Source: Leadbetterella byssophila DSM 17132
Lineage (GTDB): Bacteria > Bacteroidota > Bacteroidia > Cytophagales > Spirosomataceae
Reading direction: 5' to 3'
DNA: 64,000 nt
NCBI RefSeq assembly: GCF_000166395.1
Contig: NC_014655.1
Location: forward strand, 3,720,001-3,784,000
The notes beneath the pieces were generated by a model, which saw nothing but the letters and a program-made list of their open reading frames with translations, was not told the origin of the DNA and made no database searches. Shown piece after piece: positions 42,667-51,372 of the stretch (position 1 is the stretch's first letter; every line of letters begins with the position of its first letter). The position numbers and the translations under genes were made by a program.

Positions 42667-44106
42667 TTATTCCCACCAAACTTTAGCGTCTTGATCGTAA
42701 GATCCACCTACACGAGCTACGGCAGCTTCAACACTCTCTTTGTTAGAAGTATATTCTCCTGCACCATAAAGGTATCTATGAGGGATCTGCTTAGAAGCGT
42801 TAGTAGCATCTTTTGCTGGTGTCAATTGAGGGAAACCTGTTTTTCTCCAGATATTCCATCCTTGAAGACCATCAGGATAAGATGCAATGTAACGTTGGAT
42901 AGCTATGTTCTTCTTGTTCGCTGCTGCACCTGCTTCAGCTAGAACCACAGTGGCTTGGTTGAAGTAGGCGTTTGCAGGAGTATTTAAGCCCCACTGCTCG
43001 AAGTTCAATTGGATACCTGTACGGTAAACAGTATTCAAGTTGTCATTTGTCCATCCTAAGTTAGCTGCTTCAGCTCTAGCTAAGAAAGCCTGAGAAGCTG
43101 TGATGATGAATACTGTGCTGTTAGATTGACGAAGATCTCCTCTAAGTACACGAGCCCATCCTGGGTTAGAAGATGTGAACGCTTCAGCAGTTGCTCTAGC
43201 TACACCGTAAGGTAAACCTACGTTAGAAGAAACGCTTGTGTTAGGGATACCATATTCGTCTGTAACACCGCCGTAAGCTTCTTGTCTGCCATCACCTAAG
43301 CTTTTCATTAACTCAGTCATGGTATCGCTTTCACCTACGTCTCTACGTCCGTTGTAGATGGTCCAATATGGGCTAGGGAAGTTGCCTCCAGGATAAGTTA
43401 ATTGGAAGTTATCAGCATTAGTAGTAATGATACCTGCAGGGTCATTTAGAGCCGCATTGAATTCTGTTGCAGCATAATCACCTGAGTTAGGATAACGATT
43501 AGAAAGCTGAAGAGCCATTAACATTCTCATGGTATTCGCAGCTTTTTTCCATTTAGCGGCGTCACCATTATAAATTAAGTCTCCGCGAATCAAACTTCCG
43601 TCAAACATGGCGTTTGCTTCCTTTAACTTAGCAATCATTCCTTTGTAGATCTCTTCTTGAGTATCATACTTAGGTCTTGCGTAAGAAGCACCTTGTAAAG
43701 CTTCGCTATAAGGAACATCACCCCAACGGTCAGTGATAGTCCAGAAGATGTATTGCTGCAAAATGGTGGCTACTGCAGACATGCTCTTGCTATCATCCAT
43801 ATTGATGATGTTCTGCAAGTCATATAAACTTCCAGAATAAGTACCTGTGAAGTCAGACTGAGGCGTAGCATATAAGGATGCAGACGAGTACTGGGATTCT
43901 GCAAAATATTGGCAGAAATATCCAGGAGTAATCATGTAAGCATATCCTCCTAAGCCTGCTTGTACGTTTGTCATCAACGCCGCAGGGATGGGAGTAGTAG
44001 TAGCTGCCGGGTTATCATTGATATCTCCGAAATCTGAGAACAAGTCGCAAGAGCTAAGTCCTGCGGTCATCAGAGATGCTAATATATAAATACGAACTTT
44101 TTTCAT
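42667..44106 (-). CDS. SusD/RagB family outer-membrane lipoprotein (SusD-like type 2)
   Basis: A 479-residue surface lipoprotein that caps the SusC channel and captures ligand. The lipobox is AGLSSC (Cys near residue 20). The body matches the PF12771 branch: FGDINDNPAATTTPIPAAL, FCQYFAESQY, the TPR-helical WTITDRWGDVPYSEAL block (about 120-140), FLARAEAANLGW and the C-terminal YPDGLQGWNIWRKTGFPQLTP, the most typical SusD-2 sequence. It lies 22 bases downstream of susC and forms an operon with it. The ligand is not predictable; this SusD branch is also found with peptide transporters. Confidence 0.92.
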   Translation of the reverse strand: MKKVRIYILASLMTAGLSSCDLFSDFGDINDNPAATTTPIPAALMTNVQAGLGGYAYMITPGYFCQYFAESQYSSASLYATPQSDFTGTYSGSLYDLQNIINMDDSKSMSAVATILQQYIFWTITDRWGDVPYSEALQGASYARPKYDTQEEIYKGMIAKLKEANAMFDGSLIRGDLIYNGDAAKWKKAANTMRMLMALQLSNRYPNSGDYAATEFNAALNDPAGIITTNADNFQLTYPGGNFPSPYWTIYNGRRDVGESDTMTELMKSLGDGRQEAYGGVTDEYGIPNTSVSSNVGLPYGVARATAEAFTSSNPGWARVLRGDLRQSNSTVFIITASQAFLARAEAANLGWTNDNLNTVYRTGIQLNFEQWGLNTPANAYFNQATVVLAEAGAAANKKNIAIQRYIASYPDGLQGWNIWRKTGFPQLTPAKDATNASKQIPHRYLYGAGEYTSNKESVEAAVARVGGSYDQDAKVWWE

Positions 44107-44128
44107 AGTAATTAAAAATTGTCTTTGA

Positions 44129-47100
44129 TTAGAAACCGATTCTAAGATTTACCCCTAAGCTTCTTGTACCTGGCAACTGACCAGTTTCACCGTAAGTAGC
44201 ACTAATCTCAGATGGATCGAAATCTTTAGTTTTAGCGTAGATCAACAATGGGTTTTTAGATACTACAGAGATAGTAGCGTTGTTGATATACTTGTTCCAT
44301 CCTAGTTTCGCAACTGGAATCTTATATCCAACAGAAAGCTCTCTAAGTTTAACGAAAGTTAGATCATAGATAAACTCATCAACTGTATAGTTTCCGTATA
44401 AGCTTTGGAAGTAATGTTGAGCATCTACGTAGTAATCTACCGGTTGACCTTCAGCGTTAACACCTTTCACGTGGATACCACCACCATCTTCAACTGCATC
44501 ACGAATAGGGTTTCCTTTATCGTTAACTGTAGCAGTGTTAGCTGTTAGACCAGAGTAAGATCCCCACATTTGAGATAGAGAGAAGAACTTACCACCGTAC
44601 TGATAGTCAAAGTTAACGTTAACTAAGAAATCTTTGAATACGGTGAAGGTGTTTTGAAGACCACCTGTGTAACGAGGAAGAACTGATCCATGGTAGATGC
44701 CGCCTTCACGTACATAGGTACCGTCACTATTCAATACCGGTTGTCCGTTAATACGTTTGATACCGTTACCGAATAATTGTCCCCATCTCTTACCTTCTGT
44801 ATGAACCATGTAAGGAATGTTTGTTCCCCATGCTCCTGCTAATGCTCCGGTTTGAGTGATTTCATATTCTTTACTCAACTCTTTAACATCGTTTTCAATC
44901 AGGTCAGCGTAGTTAAATGCTGCATTCCACTTGAAGTTACGAGTGTTAAGGATGTCAGCTTTCAAAGTGATTTCGATACCTTTCTTAGTGATCTCACCAA
45001 TGTTAGTTAGCAATGAGCTAAAACCACTAGCACCGTTCACCGTTAAAGAGTAAGGGAATCCTTTCTCAGTACCATCCCAGTAAGTGAAGTTGATACCGTA
45101 TTTGCCTTTCAAGAATTCAAGGTCAAGACCTACTTCTTTTTGCTGAGTTACTGAACCTCTGATGTTTGGATCTACGATCTGGTCAGGAGTGTTCATCAAG
45201 AAGTTGCTTCCCCATTTGTATTGTCCAACAGAGTAAGCCATACCTGGATATCTGTAAGCACCAAAGGTAGTTCCTGAACCAAGAGCCTGAGGGATTTCAC
45301 CCCATGATCCTCTTAATTTACCTAAGCTTAACCATGGAAGAGCATCTTTAGTGAATTCGCTAAATACGAATGAAGCACCAAAAGATTTAGACAATACGTC
45401 ATTATTATCTGCAGGTAGTGTCGAGTACCAGTCGTTACGTAAAGTTCCGTTCAAGTATAAGAAGTTCTTATATCCAAGGGAAAGTTTCGCAAAGATAGCG
45501 TTATAAGCTTCTGTAGTTCTACCGTTACTTTGAGTAGCTTGGTTTACAGAGTTAGACAGGGTAAACAAGTTAGGAACGTTCAAACCTTGGTTAGTATTAC
45601 CGCTGTTTGATTTAGATACCCATTTGAAGAAGTCAGCACCCACCATAGCATCTATATCAAAATCAGCAATCTTCTTCGTATATGAAGCTACTAATTCTAA
45701 GTTACGTCTGTTGCTGTAAGTAGTTCCAGTTGAATAGTAACCAAAGTTTCTGGAGTCGTTACCAGTAGTTTGGGTCTGGCTTTCGTAAAGTTCAGTTCTG
45801 TATTTATCTTCGTACCAAGTAGTGTTTTGTTGTTTACGATAAGTACCTCTCAACTTAAGATCTTTAGTAACCTTGTAAGTTAAAGAGATATCTCCGAACA
45901 GACGATCACGTACATTAGTAAGATCAATTAGATCATAGTAAGTAAAGAAGTTATACCAGTAGTTAGCTGCATAGAATGGTCTTGTGTTAGACGCATCATA
46001 TGAAGTAGGGTTCGCTTTGTTCCAGCTGGCATAAATACCTTCTGGAGTTCTAAGTCCTTTTAGTTCCTTCATGATTCCCATGTCCAAATCTCTGTGGAAC
46101 CACTGGTTAAATGAACCTGTAGACTGGTTAGAATAACCGTCATTGATCTGTCCTTTCAATACTACGTTAGCGTAGTTAACGTTTGCTTGCAATTCTAACT
46201 TACGAGAAATGTCATAAGTAGTATTGATGTTCAATGTATTTTTCTTCAAGCTAGAAGTAGGGATTAAACCATTAGTATAGTTATTTCCGTACGTTAATTT
46301 GAAGATCATTTTTTCTGAAGCATGGTTGATAGTGATACTGTTGTTTAACACTAGACCCGTTTCAAAGAATTCTTTAGCGTTATTAGGCTGAGGATCTAAA
46401 GTAGCAGTTTGATAAGATCTGCTATGACCACCATACCATGCATACCATGGAATATACTCTTGACCTACCATTCTTGGACCCCAAGAAGCATCATCAGAAT
46501 AGTCATGGTAGTACTTACCATCTAGTGCTTTCCATTCTATAGGATCACCTTCTTTCCAGTTGTAACGAGTCATCGGACCTGAACCACCAGCATAAGAGTT
46601 TTGGTAGTTAGGCATTACATAAACGTTTTCGAATTGAGCACCAAGGTTTAAGGTTACACCAAATCCTTGTTGTCTCTTCGCTTTCTTCATGGTGATTACG
46701 ATAGCACCGGCAGCAGCTTGAGAACCGAATTGGGCTGCAGCAGCTGGACCTTGTAAAATAGAAACACTCTCAATGTCGTCGTTGTTGATGTCGTCAATGT
46801 TTGGGAGAATGGTGCCATCTACTACATAAAGTGCGCCAGGGCCACCGGAAGAAAGACCGGAGATACCTCTTAAACGAACTTCAGTTTGTCTACCTAATGC
46901 GGCTGCCGACTGGCTACGTACCTGAATACCGGCTACTTTACCTGCAAGTGCACTGTTGAAATCCGTTTGACGGATAGTGTTCAACTGGTCGCTTTGGATT
47001 ACCTGCGCACTGAAGGAAGTAGAACGTGCAGATTGCTGGCTACCGTATGCTCCTGTTACCACCACTTCTGTAAGGTCTGTGTTGGATAAATCTAGGATAA

Positions 47101-47377
47101 CGTTAACGATAGACTGATTTCCCACCACTACTTCTTTTTCTTTAAATCCAATAAAGGAGAATAATAAAGTAGCATTTGAAGGAACGGTAAGTTGATAGTC
47201 TCCATTCTCATTGGTATAGGCACCGTTCGTAGTTCCTTTTACAATGACTGAGGCGCCGGGAATTGGACTATTATCCTCAGAAGACCTAACTTTTCCGGAA
47301 ATCGTCCGGGTTTGGGCGATGACTGTGCCCAGCCCGAATAATACCATTCCGACTAGCAGAAGTATTCTTTTCTTCAT
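44129..47377 (-). CDS. SusC/RagA family TonB-linked outer-membrane transporter
   Basis: A 1082-residue TonB-dependent channel for oligomeric nutrients. In order: signal peptide (MKKRILLLVGMVLFGLGTVIAQ), carboxypeptidase-regulatory-like domain (about 23-100, ISGKVRSSEDNSPIPGASV), a TonB-box-like EVVVTGAYG (about 105-113), plug domain (about 125-232, with RLRGISGLSSGGPGALYVVDG) and a 22-stranded barrel to the terminal LGVNLRIGF with C-terminal Phe. It is the first gene of the susC-susD-DUF1735 operon. No ECF sigma/anti-sigma pair or hybrid regulator stands next to it. The upstream 470 bases are AT-rich and likely contain its promoter. Confidence 0.95.
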   Translation of the reverse strand: MKKRILLLVGMVLFGLGTVIAQTRTISGKVRSSEDNSPIPGASVIVKGTTNGAYTNENGDYQLTVPSNATLLFSFIGFKEKEVVVGNQSIVNVILDLSNTDLTEVVVTGAYGSQQSARSTSFSAQVIQSDQLNTIRQTDFNSALAGKVAGIQVRSQSAAALGRQTEVRLRGISGLSSGGPGALYVVDGTILPNIDDINNDDIESVSILQGPAAAAQFGSQAAAGAIVITMKKAKRQQGFGVTLNLGAQFENVYVMPNYQNSYAGGSGPMTRYNWKEGDPIEWKALDGKYYHDYSDDASWGPRMVGQEYIPWYAWYGGHSRSYQTATLDPQPNNAKEFFETGLVLNNSITINHASEKMIFKLTYGNNYTNGLIPTSSLKKNTLNINTTYDISRKLELQANVNYANVVLKGQINDGYSNQSTGSFNQWFHRDLDMGIMKELKGLRTPEGIYASWNKANPTSYDASNTRPFYAANYWYNFFTYYDLIDLTNVRDRLFGDISLTYKVTKDLKLRGTYRKQQNTTWYEDKYRTELYESQTQTTGNDSRNFGYYSTGTTYSNRRNLELVASYTKKIADFDIDAMVGADFFKWVSKSNSGNTNQGLNVPNLFTLSNSVNQATQSNGRTTEAYNAIFAKLSLGYKNFLYLNGTLRNDWYSTLPADNNDVLSKSFGASFVFSEFTKDALPWLSLGKLRGSWGEIPQALGSGTTFGAYRYPGMAYSVGQYKWGSNFLMNTPDQIVDPNIRGSVTQQKEVGLDLEFLKGKYGINFTYWDGTEKGFPYSLTVNGASGFSSLLTNIGEITKKGIEITLKADILNTRNFKWNAAFNYADLIENDVKELSKEYEITQTGALAGAWGTNIPYMVHTEGKRWGQLFGNGIKRINGQPVLNSDGTYVREGGIYHGSVLPRYTGGLQNTFTVFKDFLVNVNFDYQYGGKFFSLSQMWGSYSGLTANTATVNDKGNPIRDAVEDGGGIHVKGVNAEGQPVDYYVDAQHYFQSLYGNYTVDEFIYDLTFVKLRELSVGYKIPVAKLGWNKYINNATISVVSKNPLLIYAKTKDFDPSEISATYGETGQLPGTRSLGVNLRIGF

Positions 47378-47851
47378 AGTTAAAATTTATTATTTAGTTA
47401 GTTTCAGGGTGTAAGTTCAAATAAAAAATAAAAATTAGCAAGCGTATTATTTAAAAAAAATTAAAAACACATTAAGACATTGTATAAGTCAATAATTAGT
47501 TTGGCAAAAATTAATTTTTATGGAATTATATTTCGTGTTTCTGGAATGGTTAAGTTTAAGAATTCACCATTTTAATTTATTCCAATTTGCTGTTTTGTCT
47601 ATGAATTTGGTAGGAATTTTGGTGCAATTAAGTAGGAAAGAGATAGTAGAAATATATATTGAATGTAAATTTCTGTATAAAATTATTGATATATTTTCCA
47701 GCTATGGGGCACTTTCTGTGGTTTATGACAGACTAGGATTTAAATTTCATTAATTATTTTAGATGTGACCGTTTAATAAAAATTTCCTAACTGTGTTTGC
47801 ATTAAATAACTGCTCGTATTATTTCGCTAAACTTTAAATTTTTAGAACGCC
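47378..47851. other. AT-rich intergenic region upstream of susC
   Basis: This 474-base, strongly AT-rich region separates the leftward susC from the rightward interrupted lipoprotein gene. It must hold the susC promoter; the best near-match reading toward susC is TAATTTTT around 47431-47438, one base off the -7 consensus. A 77-codon frame at 47520-47753 shows no family pattern and was not called. No repeat or RNA gene was recognised. Confidence 0.5.
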
Positions 47852-48448
47852 ATGAAAAAAAATATTTTAATTGCATTATTAGGTATTTTTGCTTCTTGCC
47901 AAGACGAAAGATTAGAACTTAAAGAAAAGGATTTGAGCACATCTCAATGACCTGCTAACAAAAGCGCTAGAGTTATTCCAGAAGGTTATGTTCTTCAGTG
48001 GAATGGTGATGGTAGGTGGTTTGGCTCATTTGCTGGGGCAACAGTTTGGTTTTATGGGCCTAGTCCTACTCAGTTGGATAATGGTTATCAAGGTGATTGG
48101 GATGTTACTTGTCAGCCCAGTGGTCCTTGTATGAATAACGGATATACTGCTTCTGGTAATGGTTCATTCTTTACTGTTTATGCTCCGGCTTGTATGACCC
48201 TGAGTACTTCATCTATAGATATTCCTACTATGAGTGCACTTTATATATCTCATCCCTATGTTATGATTCCGTGGTCTGTAACATGGGGTACTACTACAAG
48301 AACCGTTAAATCATTCTCAAGTGAAGGATGTTCTATTGAAGCGTATGGGAAAATAATAGTTAATGAAGATTGTAGGCCTACCATAGTTGATTATACATCA
48401 AGTTCCGTAAGCTTATGCCCAGCAGTTTATTTACCTACAATTGAATAG
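47852..48448 (+). pseudogene. Lipoprotein gene interrupted by an in-frame TGA
   Basis: The frame starts at ATG 47852 with a typical lipoprotein signal peptide, MKKNILIALLGIFASC (lipobox Cys at residue 16), runs 32 codons to a TGA at 47948-47950 and then continues open, in the same frame and without a good start codon, to the TAA at 48446-48448. The downstream part reads on as a secreted-type domain with WNGDGRWFGSF, GDWDVTCQPSGPC and several more Cys. The whole would be a 198-residue lipoprotein. Since the 41 codons after the TGA lack any ATG or GTG, a recent nonsense mutation (or sequencing error) in one gene is the simplest reading. I know no family; the gene stands alone between susC and the DsbA-like gene. 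Confidence 0.7.
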
Positions 48449-48561
48449 TTTAAAATATAAAAATGCATATCTCGTGCTCCTGTATTCTAAATTAGTTTTT
48501 TGAATTGGATTTAAAAAAGCATCCTTTTTGTTTTTGCTTATATAAGTGTAAAGTATAATTT

Positions 48562-49179
48562 ATGAAAATAGAAATCTGGTCAGACGTGATGTGCCCCTTT
48601 TGTTATCTGGGAAAGAAGCACTTAGAAGCTGCTTTGGAACAAAACCAAGAGGACGTAGAAATAGAATGGAAGAGCTTTCAATTGAATCCTCAGTTGGCTG
48701 GCCCCCCTGTTTCCACATTGGAATATCTAAGTAATGCGAAAGGAATGCCAGTGGAGCAAATTTCTGCTAGTTTTGGACCTTTAAAAGAGGCAGGAAAGAA
48801 TTTCGGAATTGAACTGAATTTTGAAAATGCTCAGATAGTAAATACCAGGCCCGCGCATAGATTTATTCAATGGGCAAAAGCGCAAGGGAAAGGAGACGCT
48901 GCGGAGGAAATGCTGTTTTACTCACATTTTACATTAGGAGAAAATGTGGGGGATCTCCATATCCTTAATAGAATATCGGACGAATTAGGTTTGGGAGATG
49001 CGAGTGAAGCTCAAACTAATCCCCTTTATGATCAGGCGGTGGATAAAGATTTATTAGAAGCTTCACAAATAGGGGTAAGGGGAGTTCCTTTCTTCGTGTT
49101 CAATAATAAGTATGCGGTTTCGGGAGCTCAACCTGTAGAAGTGTTTAAAGAGGTTTTTGAAAAACTTAAAGAGAATTGA
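48562..49179 (+). CDS. DsbA family oxidoreductase, FrnE type
   Basis: A 205-residue thioredoxin-fold protein without signal peptide, so cytoplasmic. The start MKIEIWSDVMCPFCYLGKKHLE has the FrnE/2-hydroxychromene-isomerase-like redox motif CPFC at residues 11-14; an inserted helical domain (about 65-150) and the cis-Pro region GVRGVPFFVFNNKYAVSGAQ (about 172-191) complete the pattern. FrnE relatives are implicated in oxidative and metal stress tolerance or polyketide biosynthesis; the role here is unknown. It is a single gene, followed by a 383-base non-coding stretch. Confidence 0.9.
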   Translation: MKIEIWSDVMCPFCYLGKKHLEAALEQNQEDVEIEWKSFQLNPQLAGPPVSTLEYLSNAKGMPVEQISASFGPLKEAGKNFGIELNFENAQIVNTRPAHRFIQWAKAQGKGDAAEEMLFYSHFTLGENVGDLHILNRISDELGLGDASEAQTNPLYDQAVDKDLLEASQIGVRGVPFFVFNNKYAVSGAQPVEVFKEVFEKLKEN

Positions 49180-49562
49180 TCAAGAAGTAAGTATTTTGGT
49201 ACAATGTTTTTCTGAGTCACCTATTTTAGGTACTAAGTAAATGTTGGAACATAAATGAAATCCTTTATAGGATAGTCTGGCGATAGTGCAATTTTGAGGA
49301 GCCTAAACGAATTTTCAGTAGAGAGCAGCCGTAAAGCTGCTTTCTTCATTTGTAGAGTAATTCTTAAGTTTTAGCATCAGATCTTGAGTTGGGCTTAAGG
49401 GCAAATGCTTACTGTCAAGCTCATAAAGTAACTTATTGCCATCAATGCGTGATCGTTCACTTTTGCTTATGAGGATTTTGCCACGAAATATTTAAACAAA
49501 AACGGAGAATCTTAACTCTGAGGAATATTTCGCTTTTATACCTATAGAAGTTATAGACCGGC
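49180..49562. other. Intergenic region with possible decayed coding fragments
   Basis: This 383-base gap between the DsbA-like gene and gldH contains a small stem (AGCAGC 49324-49329 / GCTGCT 49336-49341, followed by TTCTT), a possible weak terminator. Further right, two adjoining plus-strand frames without starts read FAYEDFATKYLNKNGE (ending at a TAA 49513-49515) and, shifted by one, NLNSEEYFAFIPIEVIDRLKD (49508 onward into the gldH end). Their protein-like composition suggests the remnant of a frameshifted gene, but the fragments are short and this is uncertain. Confidence 0.3.
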
Positions 49563-50045
49563 TTAAGGATTCTTTTTTATTACTTCTACTCCAATGGATA
49601 GTATTCCCGACAATGGATCAGGACGCATGTTATGGGATAGGATCCATTTATATTTACCAGGCTTCGCAAAGCTTACATTCTGCAATTGAGGTGCCTGAAT
49701 TCTACAGTCAAATATGTCTCCCATGCCATCTCCATACGGTTCTCCCGTCTTTTGATCAAACAGGATCACTTCATCCATGGAGTTTTGTAGGACATTACCT
49801 GAACTGTCTACGAGTTTTTGTTGCAAGTAAAGGTTATAAAAAGGGTAGGAGATACTGTTTCTAACCAAGTAGTTGAACTGGTATTTGGCTAATGTATCTT
49901 TGATTTCAAATTCAAAGGTTTGTTTATCCACGATTCTCCATTCACCTTTAGGAAAATCCCGCATTTCCTTAAAATTGTCACTTTTGGTACAAGACCATAA
50001 AAGACACCCCAAGAGGAGGAGTTTACTGAGCTTTAGGACCTTCAT
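49563..50045 (-). CDS. gldH: Gliding motility lipoprotein GldH
   Basis: A 160-residue outer-membrane-directed lipoprotein required for gliding in Flavobacterium and relatives. The signal peptide ends at a lipobox (KLLLLGCLLWSC, Cys near residue 19). Family-typical blocks are CTKSDNFKEMRDFPKGEW (about 19-36), the FNYLVRNSISYPFYNLYL stretch (about 57-75) and the C-terminal KPGKYKWILSHNMRPDPLSGILSIGVEV. ATG 50045 gives the signal peptide directly; the longer frame to 50105 is not needed. The start overlaps the 3' end of the ricT-like gene by 23 bases in another frame, suggesting translational coupling. GldH implies gliding or at least type IX secretion-related surface functions. Confidence 0.9.
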   Translation of the reverse strand: MKVLKLSKLLLLGCLLWSCTKSDNFKEMRDFPKGEWRIVDKQTFEFEIKDTLAKYQFNYLVRNSISYPFYNLYLQQKLVDSSGNVLQNSMDEVILFDQKTGEPYGDGMGDIFDCRIQAPQLQNVSFAKPGKYKWILSHNMRPDPLSGILSIGVEVIKKNP

Positions 50046-51294
50046 TACCCGGTTTTTTGAATTTCTTACGTTTCTTGTTCTTGGCAGCAGCATCTGTGTT
50101 TTCAACTGCTGGCTTAGCTACCGAAGCTTGAGGTTTCTTCTGAGCCGGTGCAGCCTTCTGTGGTGCAACTGCTACAGGTTTTTGAGCGGCCGGATTCTTG
50201 CTTTTCTTCTTGTTCTTCTTATACTTCTTGTCCAAACGTTCTAAGTCCGTATTTAAAGCAGAACTTTTAACTTCAGTCATTTCTGAAAGCTCCATCAGAT
50301 TTTCCAAGGCCAAAGGTTTTTTACCCTCAGCATTCATCTTTTGGATTTCTGCTACTTGAGAGCATGGGATAGGGAACCAGTTGCTATCATCCGGGTAACT
50401 AAACCACATGATCCTTCTAAAGATATCTGTCTTTTGAAGGGTAGCGTTACCTTTTTCGGTTTTTAAAGGTTTGTCCACGGTAGGGATACCTTTGATAGCA
50501 TCAATATAGGTCTCTAGTTCGTAGTTCAAGCAGCATTTTAAGCGACCGCATTGGCCGGAAAGTTTAGCCGGATTAAGCGACAGGTTTTGGTAACGAGCTG
50601 CAGCTGTAGGAATAGCTTTAAATTCTGATAGCCAGGTGGAGCAACAAAGTTCTCTTCCACATGAACCTATACCACCAAGTCTACCCGCCTCTTGTCGCAA
50701 GCTAATCTGACGCATTTCAATTCTCACCTTAAATTCGGCGGCAAGCATTTTGATCAGCTCTCTAAAATCTACTCTGTCATCTGCCGAGTAGTAGAAGGTA
50801 GCTTTAGAATTATCACTTTGGAATTCAACCTCAGAAAGCTTCAGATTCAGATTTAGTTCTTTACAGATCTCCCTGGTTCTGTACATGGTAGGAAGATCTC
50901 TATTGATGGCCTGCGTATGCCTCTCTAGATCTTTCTCTGTAGCCAAACGGTGGATAATACGAAGTTCGGAAGTATCGCTAATTCCCTTCTTAAGTAGTTG
51001 AAGGCGAACTAATTCCCCTTGGAGAGAAACGTGTCCGATATGATAGCCAGTAGCCATCTCACAAACTACAAAATCACCTGTGTGTAGCTCAATGTCGTGT
51101 TTATTAAGAAAATACTCCTTTCTGCCTCCTTTGAATTTCACTTCAACTACCTTGAATTGAGGCTTTCCCAGACTCATGTCAGAAAGCCAATCAAAGGAGT
51201 TCATTTTATTACAACCACCGGATGAACAGCCACCGCCGCATCCGACGCTCTTCACACTACCACAGCTTCCAGAAGAACACTGTCCACATGCCAT
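50023..51294 (-). CDS. PSP1 domain protein, RicT (YaaT)-like
   Basis: A 423-residue cytoplasmic protein with a central PSP1 domain (about 80-280). The N-terminus is Cys/Gly-rich (CGQCSSGSCG and CGGGCSSGGC), and the core carries two CGRxxCC motifs (SCGRELCCSTWL near 210 and QCGRLKCCLNYE near 240), as in Bacillus RicT, which helps bind [4Fe-4S] clusters in the RicA-RicF-RicT complex that adjusts RNA processing. The C-terminal 80 residues are a Lys/Ala/Pro-rich disordered tail. In Bacteroidota this gene commonly stands directly in front of gldH, as here. Whether it has an RNA-related role in these bacteria is not established. Confidence 0.88.
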   Translation of the reverse strand: MACGQCSSGSCGSVKSVGCGGGCSSGGCNKMNSFDWLSDMSLGKPQFKVVEVKFKGGRKEYFLNKHDIELHTGDFVVCEMATGYHIGHVSLQGELVRLQLLKKGISDTSELRIIHRLATEKDLERHTQAINRDLPTMYRTREICKELNLNLKLSEVEFQSDNSKATFYYSADDRVDFRELIKMLAAEFKVRIEMRQISLRQEAGRLGGIGSCGRELCCSTWLSEFKAIPTAAARYQNLSLNPAKLSGQCGRLKCCLNYELETYIDAIKGIPTVDKPLKTEKGNATLQKTDIFRRIMWFSYPDDSNWFPIPCSQVAEIQKMNAEGKKPLALENLMELSEMTEVKSSALNTDLERLDKKYKKNKKKSKNPAAQKPVAVAPQKAAPAQKKPQASVAKPAVENTDAAAKNKKRKKFKKPGNEGPKAQ

Positions 51295-51372
51295 ACGTAC
51301 TATATTTTTACTGTATTATAAGGTTTTGACCCTATAAACAGGTAAGATTCAAGATTCAATAATCTAACAAAT

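Noticed and set aside
47520-47753. 77-codon plus-strand frame in the susC upstream region
   Set aside because: Very AT-rich, no family resemblance, no supporting promoter or ribosome binding site.
48074-48448. Independent 124-residue protein starting at TTG 48074
   Set aside because: The same frame is open further upstream to the TGA and, before it, to a lipoprotein signal peptide; an interrupted single gene explains it better.
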